Of a DNA stretch of 64,000 bases, positions 22,777 to 34,303 are shown piece by piece. Both the position numbers and the translations under genes were made by a program. A model generated the notes under the pieces. It had not been told where the DNA came from, did no database searches, and saw nothing but the letters and a program-made list of their open reading frames with translations. Origin of the DNA: Dillenia suffruticosa (taxonomy: Eukaryota > Streptophyta > Magnoliopsida > Dilleniales > Dilleniaceae); assembly GCA_033439265.1 (NCBI GenBank), contig JAVTVX010000015.1:22621947-22685946 (forward strand). Direction: 5' to 3'. The first letter of the stretch is position 1. Every line of letters begins with the position of its first letter.

Positions 22777-25700
22777 TGTAACACCGACACTTGGTGCCCA
22801 AACAAGTGTATTGGTTTTGAAATATTTATATACATAGAGAAAAATTTTTCATTTATATTCATTTTTGATTTTGGGGTGTTTAAATTGAAGTTTTGGTATA
22901 AATTAAGTCGTCATGTTTGAAAATCATAGTGGACCCATTATTTTTATGAAATTCGCAAGCTAGAGAAAGGTTGGACGTGAATATATATATATATATATAT
23001 ATATTCTTTTTTAAAAAAAAAAAAAGAGAAGAGAGAGAGGAAGGAGGAAACACTGGGTTTCGACCCGAAACGCGGCACTCCCCCTTGTCAGATTAGGGCT
23101 AAAAGCCCTAATCTGTCTCTCTCTTCATCTCTCTCTCTCTGACTCTTCGTCTCCCCTCTCCCCGCCTCTTCTTCTCCCGTGGCAGAGCCTCCCTCTCCCG
23201 AAGCTACCGCGCACCACCGCCACCACCACCACCGTTTTATTCTTCTCTCTCTCTCTATTTCCTTCTGTCAGTTTCTCTCTCACTCTCTCTCTCTCCCTTC
23301 GTTGTTCACGATCTCTCTCGCGATCGCCCTCTCGATTGCACTCTGCCGCGAGCCGTAAATCACACTCCCTCACCTCCTCCGGTAAGTGTGCCAGCCTGCA
23401 GCGCCTCCCTCCGCCACCGCTACTGCGCAAGCGTGAGCACGCGGCTTTCGCCTGAGCGCACCACAATGCGACTAAGCACTCGACAGAGCGCGACTGCACG
23501 ACCCTCCCTGCACGAGAGCAAGCGTGCCCTTGCACGAGCGCCAATATAGCCCTGCACGAGTGCCAGCTTGCCCCTGCACTAGCGCCAGCGTGGCCCTGCA
23601 CGAGCGCCTGCGTGCCCCTATACGAGCATCCCTACACAAACACGCCCCCAAGCATGACCTCCCTCACGCGAGCGTGCCTTAGCACGCGACTGTAGTCTCT
23701 CGTGAGTGCGCACTCCAGCCCACGAGCGCTCCAGCTCGCGAGCGCTCCAGCTCACGAGTGCGAGCCCCTAGCCCGTGAGCGCGCCGGCTTGCAAGCCTGC
23801 CATCCCACCAGCCCGCGAGCCCACTAGCGGGCCAGCCCGCCATCCAACCAACCCATGAGCCCACCAGCGGGCCAGCCCGCCAGCCCACCAGCCCATGACG
23901 GCCCGCGAGCCCCCAACCGGCTTTCTCCTTTTAGAGCTATCTGCCATCCTCGTAGAAATCTTTCACTGCAAGTAACGGCTGTATTAGATGTGGTCTAGTG
24001 TTTAGAAATTGATTTAGTCACTAATGTGGTTTCAAAATTGAAAATATTACAGGTTTTAAATTAATCTGACGGGCGAACGAAAGCTAGGTTTGAGATTCAA
24101 GTAAACCTAGGTGAGGGAAATGAAATTATTTCCATACTTAAATTTAATTTTTTCGAATTTAGGTTTGAATTTAGCTTGATTTTGATTTAGTTATTTACTT
24201 ATAAATGGAACGAAATTGATGACATTGGTGTATATTTATAAATAGAAGAATTTAGGGTTTGTACGAAATTAAGGAAAATGATAAACCCTGACAATAGTCA
24301 GAAATTTGATGAAAATCGTGATAATTTGATTAGGTTGGCTTTCTTGGTGATTCGATTGAGGGGAGCCTTGTTCTACGTATTGTGGTTTTATTGGGGAGTG
24401 CGCTATCCTCCCCAAAACTATGAATGAGATTTATTTCAATACTTTTGTTTAATGTGTAAACCCTGTTTTAAAATATTTGATAAATGAGTATGATTTGTAG
24501 GGTGTTTGAAATATTTTGACTGGTTTTGAAATTGATTTTTGTGAGCCGATGGAGTGTCCAAAAAAAACTATGTTGAAATATTAAAATTATACATCCATGT
24601 GGTTGAAATGTATAATGTGCCATTTTATGCTATATGTTGCATTTGGTTTGTGAACCTGATTTCGGCACATTTTGATACGATTTTGGATTTGGTCTTAAAG
24701 GCTTTGGTATGTATTGTTTCGTAGCTACGAAGGACACCGTGAGAGACGCTTTAGTGGCGTTCGGATATGCCTAGACTTGGGTATCCCACGAGTTGTTGTG
24801 ATTTTTATTAACGATACGGTACTAGTCAGGTTGATCCTGAAATTAGGGGAATTTGGATACTCTTTCCAAGTCTAGAACCTGGATGAGGTCCGTCGCCAAC
24901 GCTGAAGTAGAGAGCACTTTAAATAAATTTGCATATAATACTCCCGGTAAGTCTGTCATAGATCGCGGTAGACCTCTGCTAGGACATTTTCGGTTGGCAG
25001 CTCTATGATTTTAGTGACAGTGCTTTGGATGCATATTTGACTTGAAAATGCGTGCTGATGATATATTGTTGAAATGAAAAGTATGATGATTTGAAATATG
25101 ATTCATATACTTATGTTTTGACACTCCAGTTTCACACTTCATATTAGACGATTGCATTGACCCACTCACTCACTGAGTATTCTTTCCCTTCTTGTTTTAG
25201 AGATAGTATTTGACGAGAAGCGTTGCTTTTAGGACGCTCAGTATAATTAGGAGATCTGGTTTGGACTTGAAGAGTCATTACATATTTCTGCTATAAAATT
25301 TGTATTGGTAATGTATATGCATTCTGAAATCTATAGACGACCATTGTGTAATTCTGGGATGACTATATAAATATGGACATTTAAATTGTGGAACTCTCAT
25401 GTGATTGCATAACATTGCATTGAGACATTTCTTATTCGTTGTGTATGTACTTGGGAATGTATTATGTCTTAGAAGTGTACTCTAAGATCGCTCGGTGCCA
25501 CCTCTAAATCACAGGAGGGGCGACTGGTGGCTGTCCATGCCTTTAACGGGGGCATGGTAGTAGAAGTCTGTGGCTAAATTACTGGAAATTTATATAATTT
25601 TGCATTATTCTGGATGTTGACTGTAGGATTGGTTGATTTTGGAGAAATCGGAATGACCATTTGTTTATTTTACAGGATGGTTGTGATTTATACAAGATTA

Positions 25701-25815
25701 ATTGTAATTGGGAGACCTCCGAAATATGGGGAGATTCTGTCCGATTTTTTATAAAAATACAGTCGGTATTCAGGACAACGGGTGGCTGTTCACGATCTCG
25801 GTCCAGGGCGTGACA
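22777..25815 (+). repeat. 3' LTR of the nested chromovirus (3,039 bp)
   Basis: Starts TGTAACACCGAC, ends CAGGGCGTGACA, followed by CTAAT. The (AT)n stretch at 22979-23006 and the hairpin CAGATTAGGGCT-AAA-AGCCCTAATCTG at 23089-23115 are in the same order as in the 5' LTR. The GC-rich block covers about 23340-23930. Confidence 0.92.
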
Positions 25816-25820
25816 CTAAT

Positions 25821-26930
25821 AAATTTGGAATTGGTCCCCGGGGGAAAAATTGTATCTTTATTAGATATTTTCATCAGTCAAAAGGTTATGTGTTCATCGG
25901 TGAAAGAGAAAATGGTACTGTAATCGAAATTGAATCATGAAATGTGACATTTTTAGAAAATGATTTTCTTAGTAAAGGTGATATAACAAAAGGAGAATCT
26001 TTGTTTGAATTAAATAATTCAAATGATTGCTCCGTACAGGATGGATCAAGGGAACTATGAGAAGTTGAATCCCTAGATAATTCCAGTGGGAGGGGTTCAA
26101 ATTCTAAAGATCCAACCGAATCATTAATTCGGAAAAGTACTAGGAAAGGTGTGCCCAAATGTCATTACGAAATTGAAGGGCATGCTTTTATCATTTTTCC
26201 ACAGGACGAGGATGAGCCGAAAAATGTGAACGAGGCTTTCTCTTGTCCTGCAAAGGATGAGTGGGTAAAAGCAATAGAGGAAGAAATAGAGTCGATAGAT
26301 TCCAACCATGTTGGGAACTGGTTGATCTTCTACCTGGGCGCAAACCTATTAGGAACAAATGGGTTCTCAAGGTTAAACGTAAAGCTGATGGAACAATTGA
26401 AAGGTACAAAACTCGGTCGGTGACAAAAGGTTATACCCAACAAGAGGGTATTGATTATGAAGAAACCTTTTCACCAGTAGTGAGATTTGCCTCTATTTTC
26501 TTATTGTTAGCTATTGTAGCCAATTTAGATTTAGAATTATATCAAATGGATGTGAAGACTGCATTTCTCAACAAAAAACTTAAAGAAGAAATCTACATGG
26601 AACAGCTAGTAGGTTTCATAGTTAAAGGTCAATAAAACAAAGTTTGTAAATTGAATATATCAATTTATGGCCTCAAACAGTCTTCAAGACAATAGTATTT
26701 GAGATTTCACAGAACCGTAATCTCTTACGATTTCGTAATGATAGACGAAGATTATTGTGTTTACGTGAAAAAGTCTAATGATAAGTTTATAATTTTAAAT
26801 CTGTATGTCGATGACATATTGTTAGCCGGAAATGATATGGAGTATGTCCTGAATATTAAGAGTTGGTTCTCATTAAATGTTGAAATGAAAGATATGGGTG
26901 AAGCAGAGTATATATTGGGTGTTAAGATCC
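25821..26930 (+). pseudogene. Copia A pol, continuation after the nested element (integrase end, reverse transcriptase)
   Basis: The sequence resumes immediately after the CTAAT duplication with GPRGKNCIFI and HQSKGYVFIGE, typical of the copia integrase C-terminal side. RT is recognisable from RNKWVLKVKRKADG (about 26351), DYEETFSPVVRFASI (about 26455), the QMDVKTAFLN motif (about 26544) and the catalytic LYVDDILLAGND (about 26801-26836), then EAEYILGVKI. It stops where the tRNA-Asn-like array starts. RNase H is missing. Confidence 0.85.
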
Positions 26931-26931
26931 A

Positions 26932-27002
26932 CAGAGGAAGGAATTGAACCTTCGGCCTTGTGGTTAACAACCACAAGCTGTAACGAACTGAGCTACTTTA
27001 CC
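26932..27002 (-). pseudogene. tRNA-Asn-like monomer, class A, first in the array
   Basis: The minus strand reads GGTAAAGTAGCTCAGTTCG at the 5' side, with anticodon region TTGTTAACC (GUU) and T-arm GGTTCAATTCC. Box A is close to consensus. The acceptor stem is mispaired. It lies directly against the end of copia A RT. Confidence 0.6.
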
Positions 27003-28913
27003 TTCTGCAAGAGAAAAAAAAAACATTAAGGTCCCATGTACCGGTCAGAATAGTAAATAAGTACTTTGGGAAATTATTGATTGATAATTTTAGTAATCAA
27101 AAAAATAGAGTAATTTGCACTGAGTTACTCCAGCTTCTGCTATAGATACAAGAAAGCTTTAATGTCCCCTAGACGAGTCAGAAGAGTAAAGAAATAGTTT
27201 GGGAAATTGTTGGTGGGCAATTGCAGTTATATAGAAGTGGATAAAATTTGGAGTAATTTACGCTAGAGGATAGGCTTGAACCTTCAACCTTGTGCTTAAT
27301 AGCCACATACTCTAATCGAGCTACTCCAACTTCTGCTAGAGAAACAATAAAGCATTAAGGCACCCTGAACCAGTCGAAATAGAAAAGTAGTTTGGTAATT
27401 TGTTAGTGGGCAATTATAGTAATGTAATAGTGGAAAAAAATTGGGGTAATTTATGGTTAACAGCCATAAGTTGTAACGAATTGATCTATTTCACCTTCCG
27501 CAAGATGAGTTTCTCCAGCTTTTGCTACAGATACAAGAAAGCGTTAATGTCCCCTAGATGAGTTAGAGAGTAAAGAAATAGTTTAGGAAATTGTTGGTCC
27601 GCAATTGTATTTATCTAGAAGTGGATAAAATTTGGAGTAATTCACGTCAGAGGATGGACTTGAACCTTCAACCTTGTGCTTAATAGCCACGTACTCTAAC
27701 CAAGCTACTCCAACTTCTGCTAGAGAAACAATAAAACAATAAGACGCACCATACACTCTAACCAACTAAGCTACTCCAGCTTCCGATAGAGAAAGAAGAA
27801 AGCATTAAGGTGTGTTAGACCAGTTGAAATAGTAATAAAGTAGTTTGGGAAATTGTTGATGGGAAATTATAGTGGGCTTTGAACCTTTGACCTTTTGGTT
27901 AACAGCCACACCCTCTAACCAATAGAGCTACTGAGAAAGAATAAAGCATTAAAGTGCCCTAGACTGGTCGTTATAGTAAAGAAGTAGTTTGGAAATTATT
28001 GGTAGACAATTATCGTAATCTAGAAGTGAGGAAAAATTGGAATAAGTTAAGCTACATGAAGGGTTTGAATCTTTGACCTTGTGGTTAATAACCACGTGCT
28101 TTAACCTATTGAGCTAGTCCAACTTTTGCTAGGGAAAGAGGAAATCATTAACATACCATGGACTAGTTGAAATAGTAAAGTAATTGGGAACATTGTTGGT
28201 GGGGAATTATCGTATTTTGCCTTTGTGGTTTATTGCCACACGCCCTAACCGACTGACTCTAGCCTTTGCTAGAGAAACATAAAAGCATTAAGATTTTGTA
28301 GATCAATCGGAATAGTGAAGTAGCTTAGGAAATTGTTAGTGGACAATTATAGTAATCTAGAAGTGGGAAAATATTGGGGTACTTTGCGTTAGAAGAAGGG
28401 TTTGAACCTTTGGCCTTGTGGTTAACAGCTACACGCTCAAACCAACTGAACTACTTCACCTTTTGAAGCGAAACAAAAGGCATTAAAGTCCCATAGACTA
28501 GTCAGAAGAGTAAAAAAATAGTTTGGGAAATTGTTGACGGGCAATTATATTAATAAAAGAATTGGAGTAATTTACAAGGAGTTACTCCAGCTTCTGCTAG
28601 AGATGCAATGAAGCATTAAGGTCCCGTAGATAAGTTAGAAGAGCAAAGAAGATGCTTAGGAAATTCTAGGTGGGCTATTGTAGTTATCTAGAAGTGGAAA
28701 AAATTTATAGTAATTTATGCTAGTGGATGGGCTTGAACCTTCAACCTTGTGCTTAATAGCCATACTATAATCAAGTTAGTCCAGCTTCTGCTAGAGAAAC
28801 AATATAGCATTAAGGTTCCCTAGATCAGTTGGAATAATAAAGAAGTAGTTTTGAAAATTATTGATCGACAATTATAGTAATCTAGAAGTGAAAAAAAAAG
28901 TGGAGTAATTTAC

Positions 28914-28986
28914 GCTAGAGGAAGGGCTTGAACTTTCGACCTTATGGTTAACAGCCTCACGCTTTAACTAACTGAGTTACTCCAGT
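28914..28986 (-). pseudogene. tRNA-Asn-like monomer, class D
   Basis: 73 bases, full length, anticodon GUU. The acceptor 3' strand CTCTAGC is intact. The first pair and part of the D-arm (AACTCAGTTAG) are altered. A run of nine A on the plus strand (a T-run on the minus strand) lies about 15 bases downstream. Confidence 0.6.
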
Positions 28987-29504
28987 TTCTGCTTGAGAAA
29001 AAAGAAAGTTTTACGGTACCCTAAACTAGTCAGAATAGTAACTAAGTAGCTGAGGAAATTGTTGGAGTGAAATTGTAGTAGGATTGGACCTTTAACCTTA
29101 TGGTTAACTGCCACACACTTTAACCAACTAAGCTACTAAGAAAGAATATGGCATTAAGGTGCCCTAGACCAATTGGAATAGTAAAGAATTAGTTTGGAAA
29201 ATTGTTGGTAGTCAATTATCGTATTCTAGAACTGGAAAAAAATTGAAATAATTTACTCAAGAGGAAAGGTTTGAACCTTTGACCTTGTGGTTAACAGCCC
29301 ATACTTTAACCAATTGAGCTGCTTTAGCTTTTGCTAGGGAAAGAGGATAGCATTAACATCACCTAACCAGTCAGAATAGTAAAGAAATAGCTTGGAAAAT
29401 TGTTGGTGGGGAATTATAGTGTTATAACCTTGTGGTTAACAATCACACACTCTGAGCAACTAAGCTACTCTAGCTTTTGCTAGAGAAACAAGAAAGCATT
29501 AAGG

Positions 29505-30682
29505 TCTAGTAGAGGGATGGGCCGGATGGGTCGCTTATATGTGTGTTGTGTATATGATTTCTTATTTCATGGATTTTATGTTTTAGATGATTTATTGTAT
29601 AATTGGAATGACTTGTGTTATCCCGTTATATGGGGAGGGCATGCCTGTATGCTGAGATAACACTGTGGTTGTTACGTGCTCGATGAAAGAGTAGGGGCAT
29701 GACAGGGTTGGATGAGCTAGGGAGGCAGACTGGCTCCCTCTGCTGAAATCGTGTTATATCTGGACGCACCTCGGTGGGGTATGAGTCAACGCCAAGGAAG
29801 GGGGAACTAGTATTGCTAAACAAATAGATTGAAAACCCCTTGACGGGCTTTCGTCCGGGTTCGGCCAAACATGGGATGGGAGTGATTTCTTTAGGAGATC
29901 CCATGATTTTGGAAAGACTGAAATTTATGGATATATGTTTGTTTGAATTATTCTGAATGTTGAGACTATTTTATATTTAAAGAGTTGTTTATGAAATATG
30001 CTTTGACTTCCCAACATTCACCCCTCATTTATTGACATTATCATGATATTGCACTCCATTCGCTGAGTATTTCCATACTCACTCCTCTATTCTCTATTTT
30101 TTAGAGGAAGTTTAGGTGGGAGACGTCATTGGAGCCAGTTGAAGATACTTTTTTTTGCTAAATTGCTATAGGTATTGATGATGTAGATATTATTTTTGAA
30201 TTGATATGGTATGATCCGGAAAGAGGCTTGTTCTCTTCATTTTGGTTTGGATTTAATCGATACTTGCTTTATTTTCTTTGAAGCAAATATTGGTAAAATC
30301 CTTACTTGATTTTTTGTGGAACTTTATAAACTTTTGCTTATATTTGTCTTTTGCAAAACTTATGATTTCATTGGGACATTTGAACTTTGTTGTGAATTTT
30401 GAGATGTTTGGAATTTGTGAAGACTTTATTAAGAATTCTTTGAGATGGCCGAGATGGCCTTATACATGCATTTGATTTTGATTGACTGGGATGACCTTAT
30501 ACATGTCTGTTGTGATAAAATGGACTGGGATGGTCCTTTATATGTTGTTGAGTTATTTTTCTAAAATAGGTTGAACAGATTTAATGCTTTGCGGTATCCT
30601 GGTATATGGGGAGGTTCTATCCATATACCGAGATAATACGACCGTTGTCGCGTGCTTGATTCGAGGGTCGGGGTGTAACAAA
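29505..30682 (+). mobile_element. Degraded Ty3-type LTR sequence inserted in the tRNA-like array
   Basis: The array pattern breaks after 'aagcattaagg' and resumes at 'aaagcattaacg'. The insert ends GGGGTGTAACA. It contains 'attcgctgagta...actcactcct', which corresponds to the 'cactcactgagta...actcacccc' landmark of the nearby chromovirus LTRs. Its last ~110 bases (about 30570-30682) resemble an earlier stretch (about 29590-29705), so parts of two LTR copies may be present. Clean target duplications are not seen. It is a fragment with no coding region. Confidence 0.5.
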
Positions 30683-31279
30683 AAGAGGAAAGCATTAACG
30701 TCCCTTGGACTAGTCGGAATAGTAAAGAAGTTGCTTAGGATATTGTTGGTCAGGAATTTTAGTGTTCTGACCTTGTGGTTAACAGCTCTACACTCTAACC
30801 GAGTTATTCTAGCTTTCGCCAGAGAAATAAGAAAGCATTAAGGTCTCGTGGACCGATCAAAATACTAAAGAAGTAGTTTGGGAAATTATTGATAGGCAAT
30901 TGTAATAATTTTGAAGTGGGAAAAATTGTGGTAAATTGCATTTGAGGAAGGGATAGAACCTTCGGTCTTGTGTTTAACAACCACAAGCTGTAACGAACTG
31001 AGCTACTTCACCTTACGCAAGAGAAACATAAAAACATTAAGGTCCCATGTACTAGTCAGAATAGTAAAGAAGTAGTTTCAAAAATTGTTGATGGGCAATT
31101 TTAGTAAGCAAAAAAAAAAAAAAAATTGGAGTAATTTACATTGAGTTACTCCAATTTCTACTACAGATACAAGAAAGCGCTAATGTCTTGTAGATGAGTC
31201 AGAAGAGTAAAGAAGTAGATTTGGAAATTGTTGGTGGGTAATTGTAGTTATCTTGAAGTGGAAAAAATTTAGAGTAATT

Positions 31280-31351
31280 TACGCCGGAGGATGGGCTTGA
31301 ACCTTCAACCTTGTGCTTAATAGCCATATACTCTAATCGAGCTACTCCAGC
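31280..31351 (-). pseudogene. tRNA-Asn-like monomer, class C with AUU in the anticodon position
   Basis: The minus strand has GGCTATTAAGCACA where tRNA-Asn has GGCTGTTAACCACA. The anticodon position therefore reads AUU, and the last pair of the anticodon stem is lost. The D-loop is about four bases short. The same changes recur at about 27261, 27646 and 28719, so they define a class. Confidence 0.6.
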
Positions 31352-31698
31352 TTCTACTAGAGAAACAATAAAGCATTAAGGTGACCGTATGGTTAACAGC
31401 CGCACGCTCTAACCATCTGAGCTACTCCAGCATCTGATAGAGAAAGAAGAAAGCATTAAGGTGTGCTAGACCAGTTGGCATAGTAAAGAAGTAGTTTGAG
31501 AAATTGTTTGTGGGAAATTATGCTTTGAACCTTCGACCTTTTGGTTAACAACCACACCCTCTAACCAACAGAGCTACTAAGAAAGAATAAAGTATTAAGG
31601 TGCCCTAGACCAATTGTTATATTTAAGAAGTTTTTTGGGAAATTGTTGGTGGGTAATTACCGTAATCTAGAAGTAGGAACAAAACTGGAATAATTTAC

Positions 31699-31771
31699 TC
31701 CAGAGGAAGGGTTTGAATCTTTGACCTTGTGGTTAACAGCCACGTGTAATAACCAACTGAGTTGCTCCAGC
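31699..31771 (-). pseudogene. tRNA-Asn-like monomer, class F, full length
   Basis: 73 bases with anticodon GUU and four of five anticodon-stem pairs. Box A is altered (CAACTCAGTTGG) and the acceptor ends do not pair fully. Confidence 0.55.
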
Positions 31772-31895
31772 TTTTGCTAGGGAAAGGGGAGACCATTAAC
31801 ATTTTCACCAATCGGAATCGTAAAGAAATAGTTTGGAAAATTGTTGGTAGACAATTATAGTAATCTAGAAGTGGAAAAAAATTGGGGTAATTTAC

Positions 31896-31968
31896 GTTAG
31901 AGGAAGGGCTTAAACCTTTGGCCTTATGGTTAACAGTTACGCGCTTTAACCAACTGAGCTACTTCACC
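31896..31968 (-). pseudogene. tRNA-Asn-like monomer, class A, full length
   Basis: Box A TAGCTCAGTTGG matches consensus exactly and the anticodon is GUU. The T-arm is GGTTTAAGCCC. Two acceptor pairs are broken. A T-run (minus strand) lies about 20 bases downstream. Confidence 0.6.
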
Positions 31969-34041
31969 TCTTACACTAGAAACAAAAAGTGTTAAAGTCC
32001 ATAGGACCCATCAGAAGAGTAAAGAAATAGTTTGGGAAATTGTTGATAGGCAATTATAGTAATAAAAAAATTGGAGTAATTTATAAGGAGCTACTCCAAC
32101 TTCTGCTAGAGATGCAAGAAAACGTTAAGGTCCTGTTGATGAGTTGGAAGAGCAAAGAAGTAGATTGAGAAATTCTTGGTGGTCGATTGTAGTTATCTAG
32201 AAGTGGAAAAAAATTTGGACTAATTTGCGCTTGTGGATGGGCTTGAACCTTCAACCTTGTACTTAACAGGCACACACTCTAACCGAGCTACCCCAGCTTC
32301 TGCTAGAGAAACAATAAAGCATTAAGGTGCCCTAGACCGGTTGGAATATTAAAGTAGTTTTGGAAATTGTTGATTAACAATTATAGTAATCTAGAAGTGG
32401 AAAAAAAAATTGGAGTAATTTATGCTAAAGGAAGTGCTTGAACGTTTGACCTTGTAGTTAACAACTCACACTCTAATCAAGTGAGCTACTTTAGCTTCTG
32501 CTTGAGGAAAAAGAAAACATAAAGTGCCTTAAACTAGTTGGAATAGTAAAGAAGTAGTTGAGGAAATTGTTGGCGTGAAATTGTAGTAGGATTTGAACCT
32601 TATGGGTTTGCACTTTCAACTTTGTGGTTAACAGTCGTATGCTTTAACCAACTGAGCTATTCCAGCTTTTGCTAGGGAAAGAGTATAGCATTAACGTCCC
32701 CTGACTAGTTGGAATAGTAAAGAAGTAGTTTGACAAATTTTTGGTGGGGAATTATGGAGTTATGACCTTGTGGCTAACAGCCACACACTCCAACCAACTG
32801 AGCTACTCCAGCTCCTACTAGAGAAAGAAGAAAGCATTAATGTGTGCTAGACCGGTCGGAATAGTAAACAAGTAGCTTGGGTAATTGTTGGTGGGAAATT
32901 ATGGTAGGTTATGAACCTTCGACCTTGTGGTTAATAGCCACACACTCTAACTAACTTAGCTACTAAGGAAGAATAAAGCTTTAAGGTGCCCAAGACCAAT
33001 CAAAATGGTAAAGAAGTAGCTTTGGAAATTGATGATGGGCAATTATCATAATCCAAAAGTGGAAAAAAATTAGAATAAATTACGTTAGAGGAACGCTCTA
33101 ACTAATTGAACTACTCCAACTTTTGCTAGGGAAAGAGGAAAACATTAATGTCCCCTAGACCAATCAGAATAGTAAAGAAATAGTTTGAAAATTTGTTGGT
33201 GGGGAATTATAGTATTATGACCTTGTGGTTAATAGCCAGACACGCTAACCAACTGAGCTACCCTAACTCGGGAAATTGTTGATAGGCAATTATAGTAATC
33301 TAGAAGTGTGAAAAAATTGAGGTAATTTGCTTTGGTGGATGGGTTTAAACCTTTGGCCTTGTGGTTAACTGCCATACGCTCTGATCAATTGAGCTATTTG
33401 ATCTTTTGCAAGAGAAACGAAAAAGAATTTAGGTCCCATAAACCAATCAAAATAGTAAAGTAGTTCGGGAAATTGTTGATAGGGAATTTTTGTAGTTAAA
33501 AACAAATTGAGTAATTTACATCGAGTTACTCTAACTTCTGCTAGGATAGAAGAAAGCGATAAGGTCTGGACAAGTTGGAAGAGTAAAGAAGTGGCTTGGA
33601 AAATTGTTGGCGAGCAACTATAGTTATCTAGAAGTGGAAAAAAAATTGGAGTAATTTATACTAGAGGATAGGCTTGAACCTTCAGCCTTGTGTTTAACAA
33701 CCACACAGTTTAATCAAGCTACTCCAGCTTCTGCTAGAGAAACAATAAAGCATTAAGGTGCCCTAGACCAGTTGGAATAGTAAAGGAGTAGTTTGAAAAT
33801 TTGTTAGTGGGCAATTATAGTAATCTAGAAGTGGAAAAAAAATAAGAGTAATTTACACTGGGCTTGAACATTTGACCTTGTGGTTAATAGCCACACGCTC
33901 TAACCAACTAAGCTACTACAACTTCTGGTAGAGAAATAAGAAAGGATTAAGGTCTCCTTGGCCAATCAAAATATAAAAGAAGTAGCTTGTAAAATTATCG
34001 ATGGGAAATTATAGTAATCTAAAAGTGGAAAAAAATTAAAG

Positions 34042-34110
34042 AAATGGAGGGTTTTAACCTTCGACCTTAAGGTTAACAGCCATATGCTCTAACCAACTGA
34101 GCTACTCCAA
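34042..34110 (-). pseudogene. tRNA-Asn-like monomer with good box A and D-arm
   Basis: Minus-strand box A is TAGCTCAGTTGG, the D-stem pair GCTC/GAGC is kept, and the anticodon is GUU. The 3' acceptor strand is missing. Confidence 0.55.
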
Positions 34111-34235
34111 TTTCTTAGGGAAACAAGAAAGTATTAAGGTTCCCTAGACTTATCGGAATAGTAATGAAATAGCTTAGGAAATTGTCGGTGGGCTATTATA
34201 GTAATCTAATAGTGGAAAAAAAATTGGAGTAATTT

Positions 34236-34303
34236 GTGGTGGGCTTGAATCTTCGACCTTGTGGTTAACAACCACATGCTCTAACTAATTGAGCTACTCT
34301 AAC
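34236..34303 (-). pseudogene. tRNA-Asn-like monomer with intact D and anticodon stems
   Basis: The D-stem GCTC/GAGC, anticodon stem TGTGG/CCACA and GUU anticodon are intact. The T-stem and acceptor stem are not. Confidence 0.55.

Larger units (their letters stand above)
14864..25815 (+). mobile_element. Ty3/gypsy chromovirus (Tekay/Del-like), complete structure, nested in copia A
   Basis: Both LTRs begin TGTAACACCGA and end GGGCGTGACA or a close variant. The element is flanked by the 5-bp duplication CTAAT (14859-14863 and 25816-25820). The internal region has a primer site, gag with zinc knuckle, protease, RT, RNase H, integrase and a chromodomain-like tail, then a purine tract before the 3' LTR. 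Large LTRs of 2.5-3 kb and the chromodomain fit the Tekay/Del clade. It is structurally whole but coding-dead, with roughly ten or more interruptions. By eye the two LTRs differ at several per cent plus length changes, so the insertion is not recent, and the copy-2 junction shows that it predates the duplication. Confidence 0.92.
10612..26930 (+). mobile_element. Ty1/copia element A, split by a Ty3 element, 3' end missing
   Basis: Order of parts: 5' LTR (end at 10920), primer site, about 1.9 kb of leader with a degraded extra ORF, gag, protease, integrase, then a nested Ty3 element (14864-25815). The remaining integrase and reverse transcriptase run from 25821 to about 26930. The polyprotein order protease-integrase-RT identifies copia. 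RNase H and the 3' LTR are absent because the element gives way to the tRNA-Asn-like array. It is broken, with on the order of ten interruptions besides the nesting. It predates the segmental duplication because a second copy is at 54889-58462. Confidence 0.88.
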
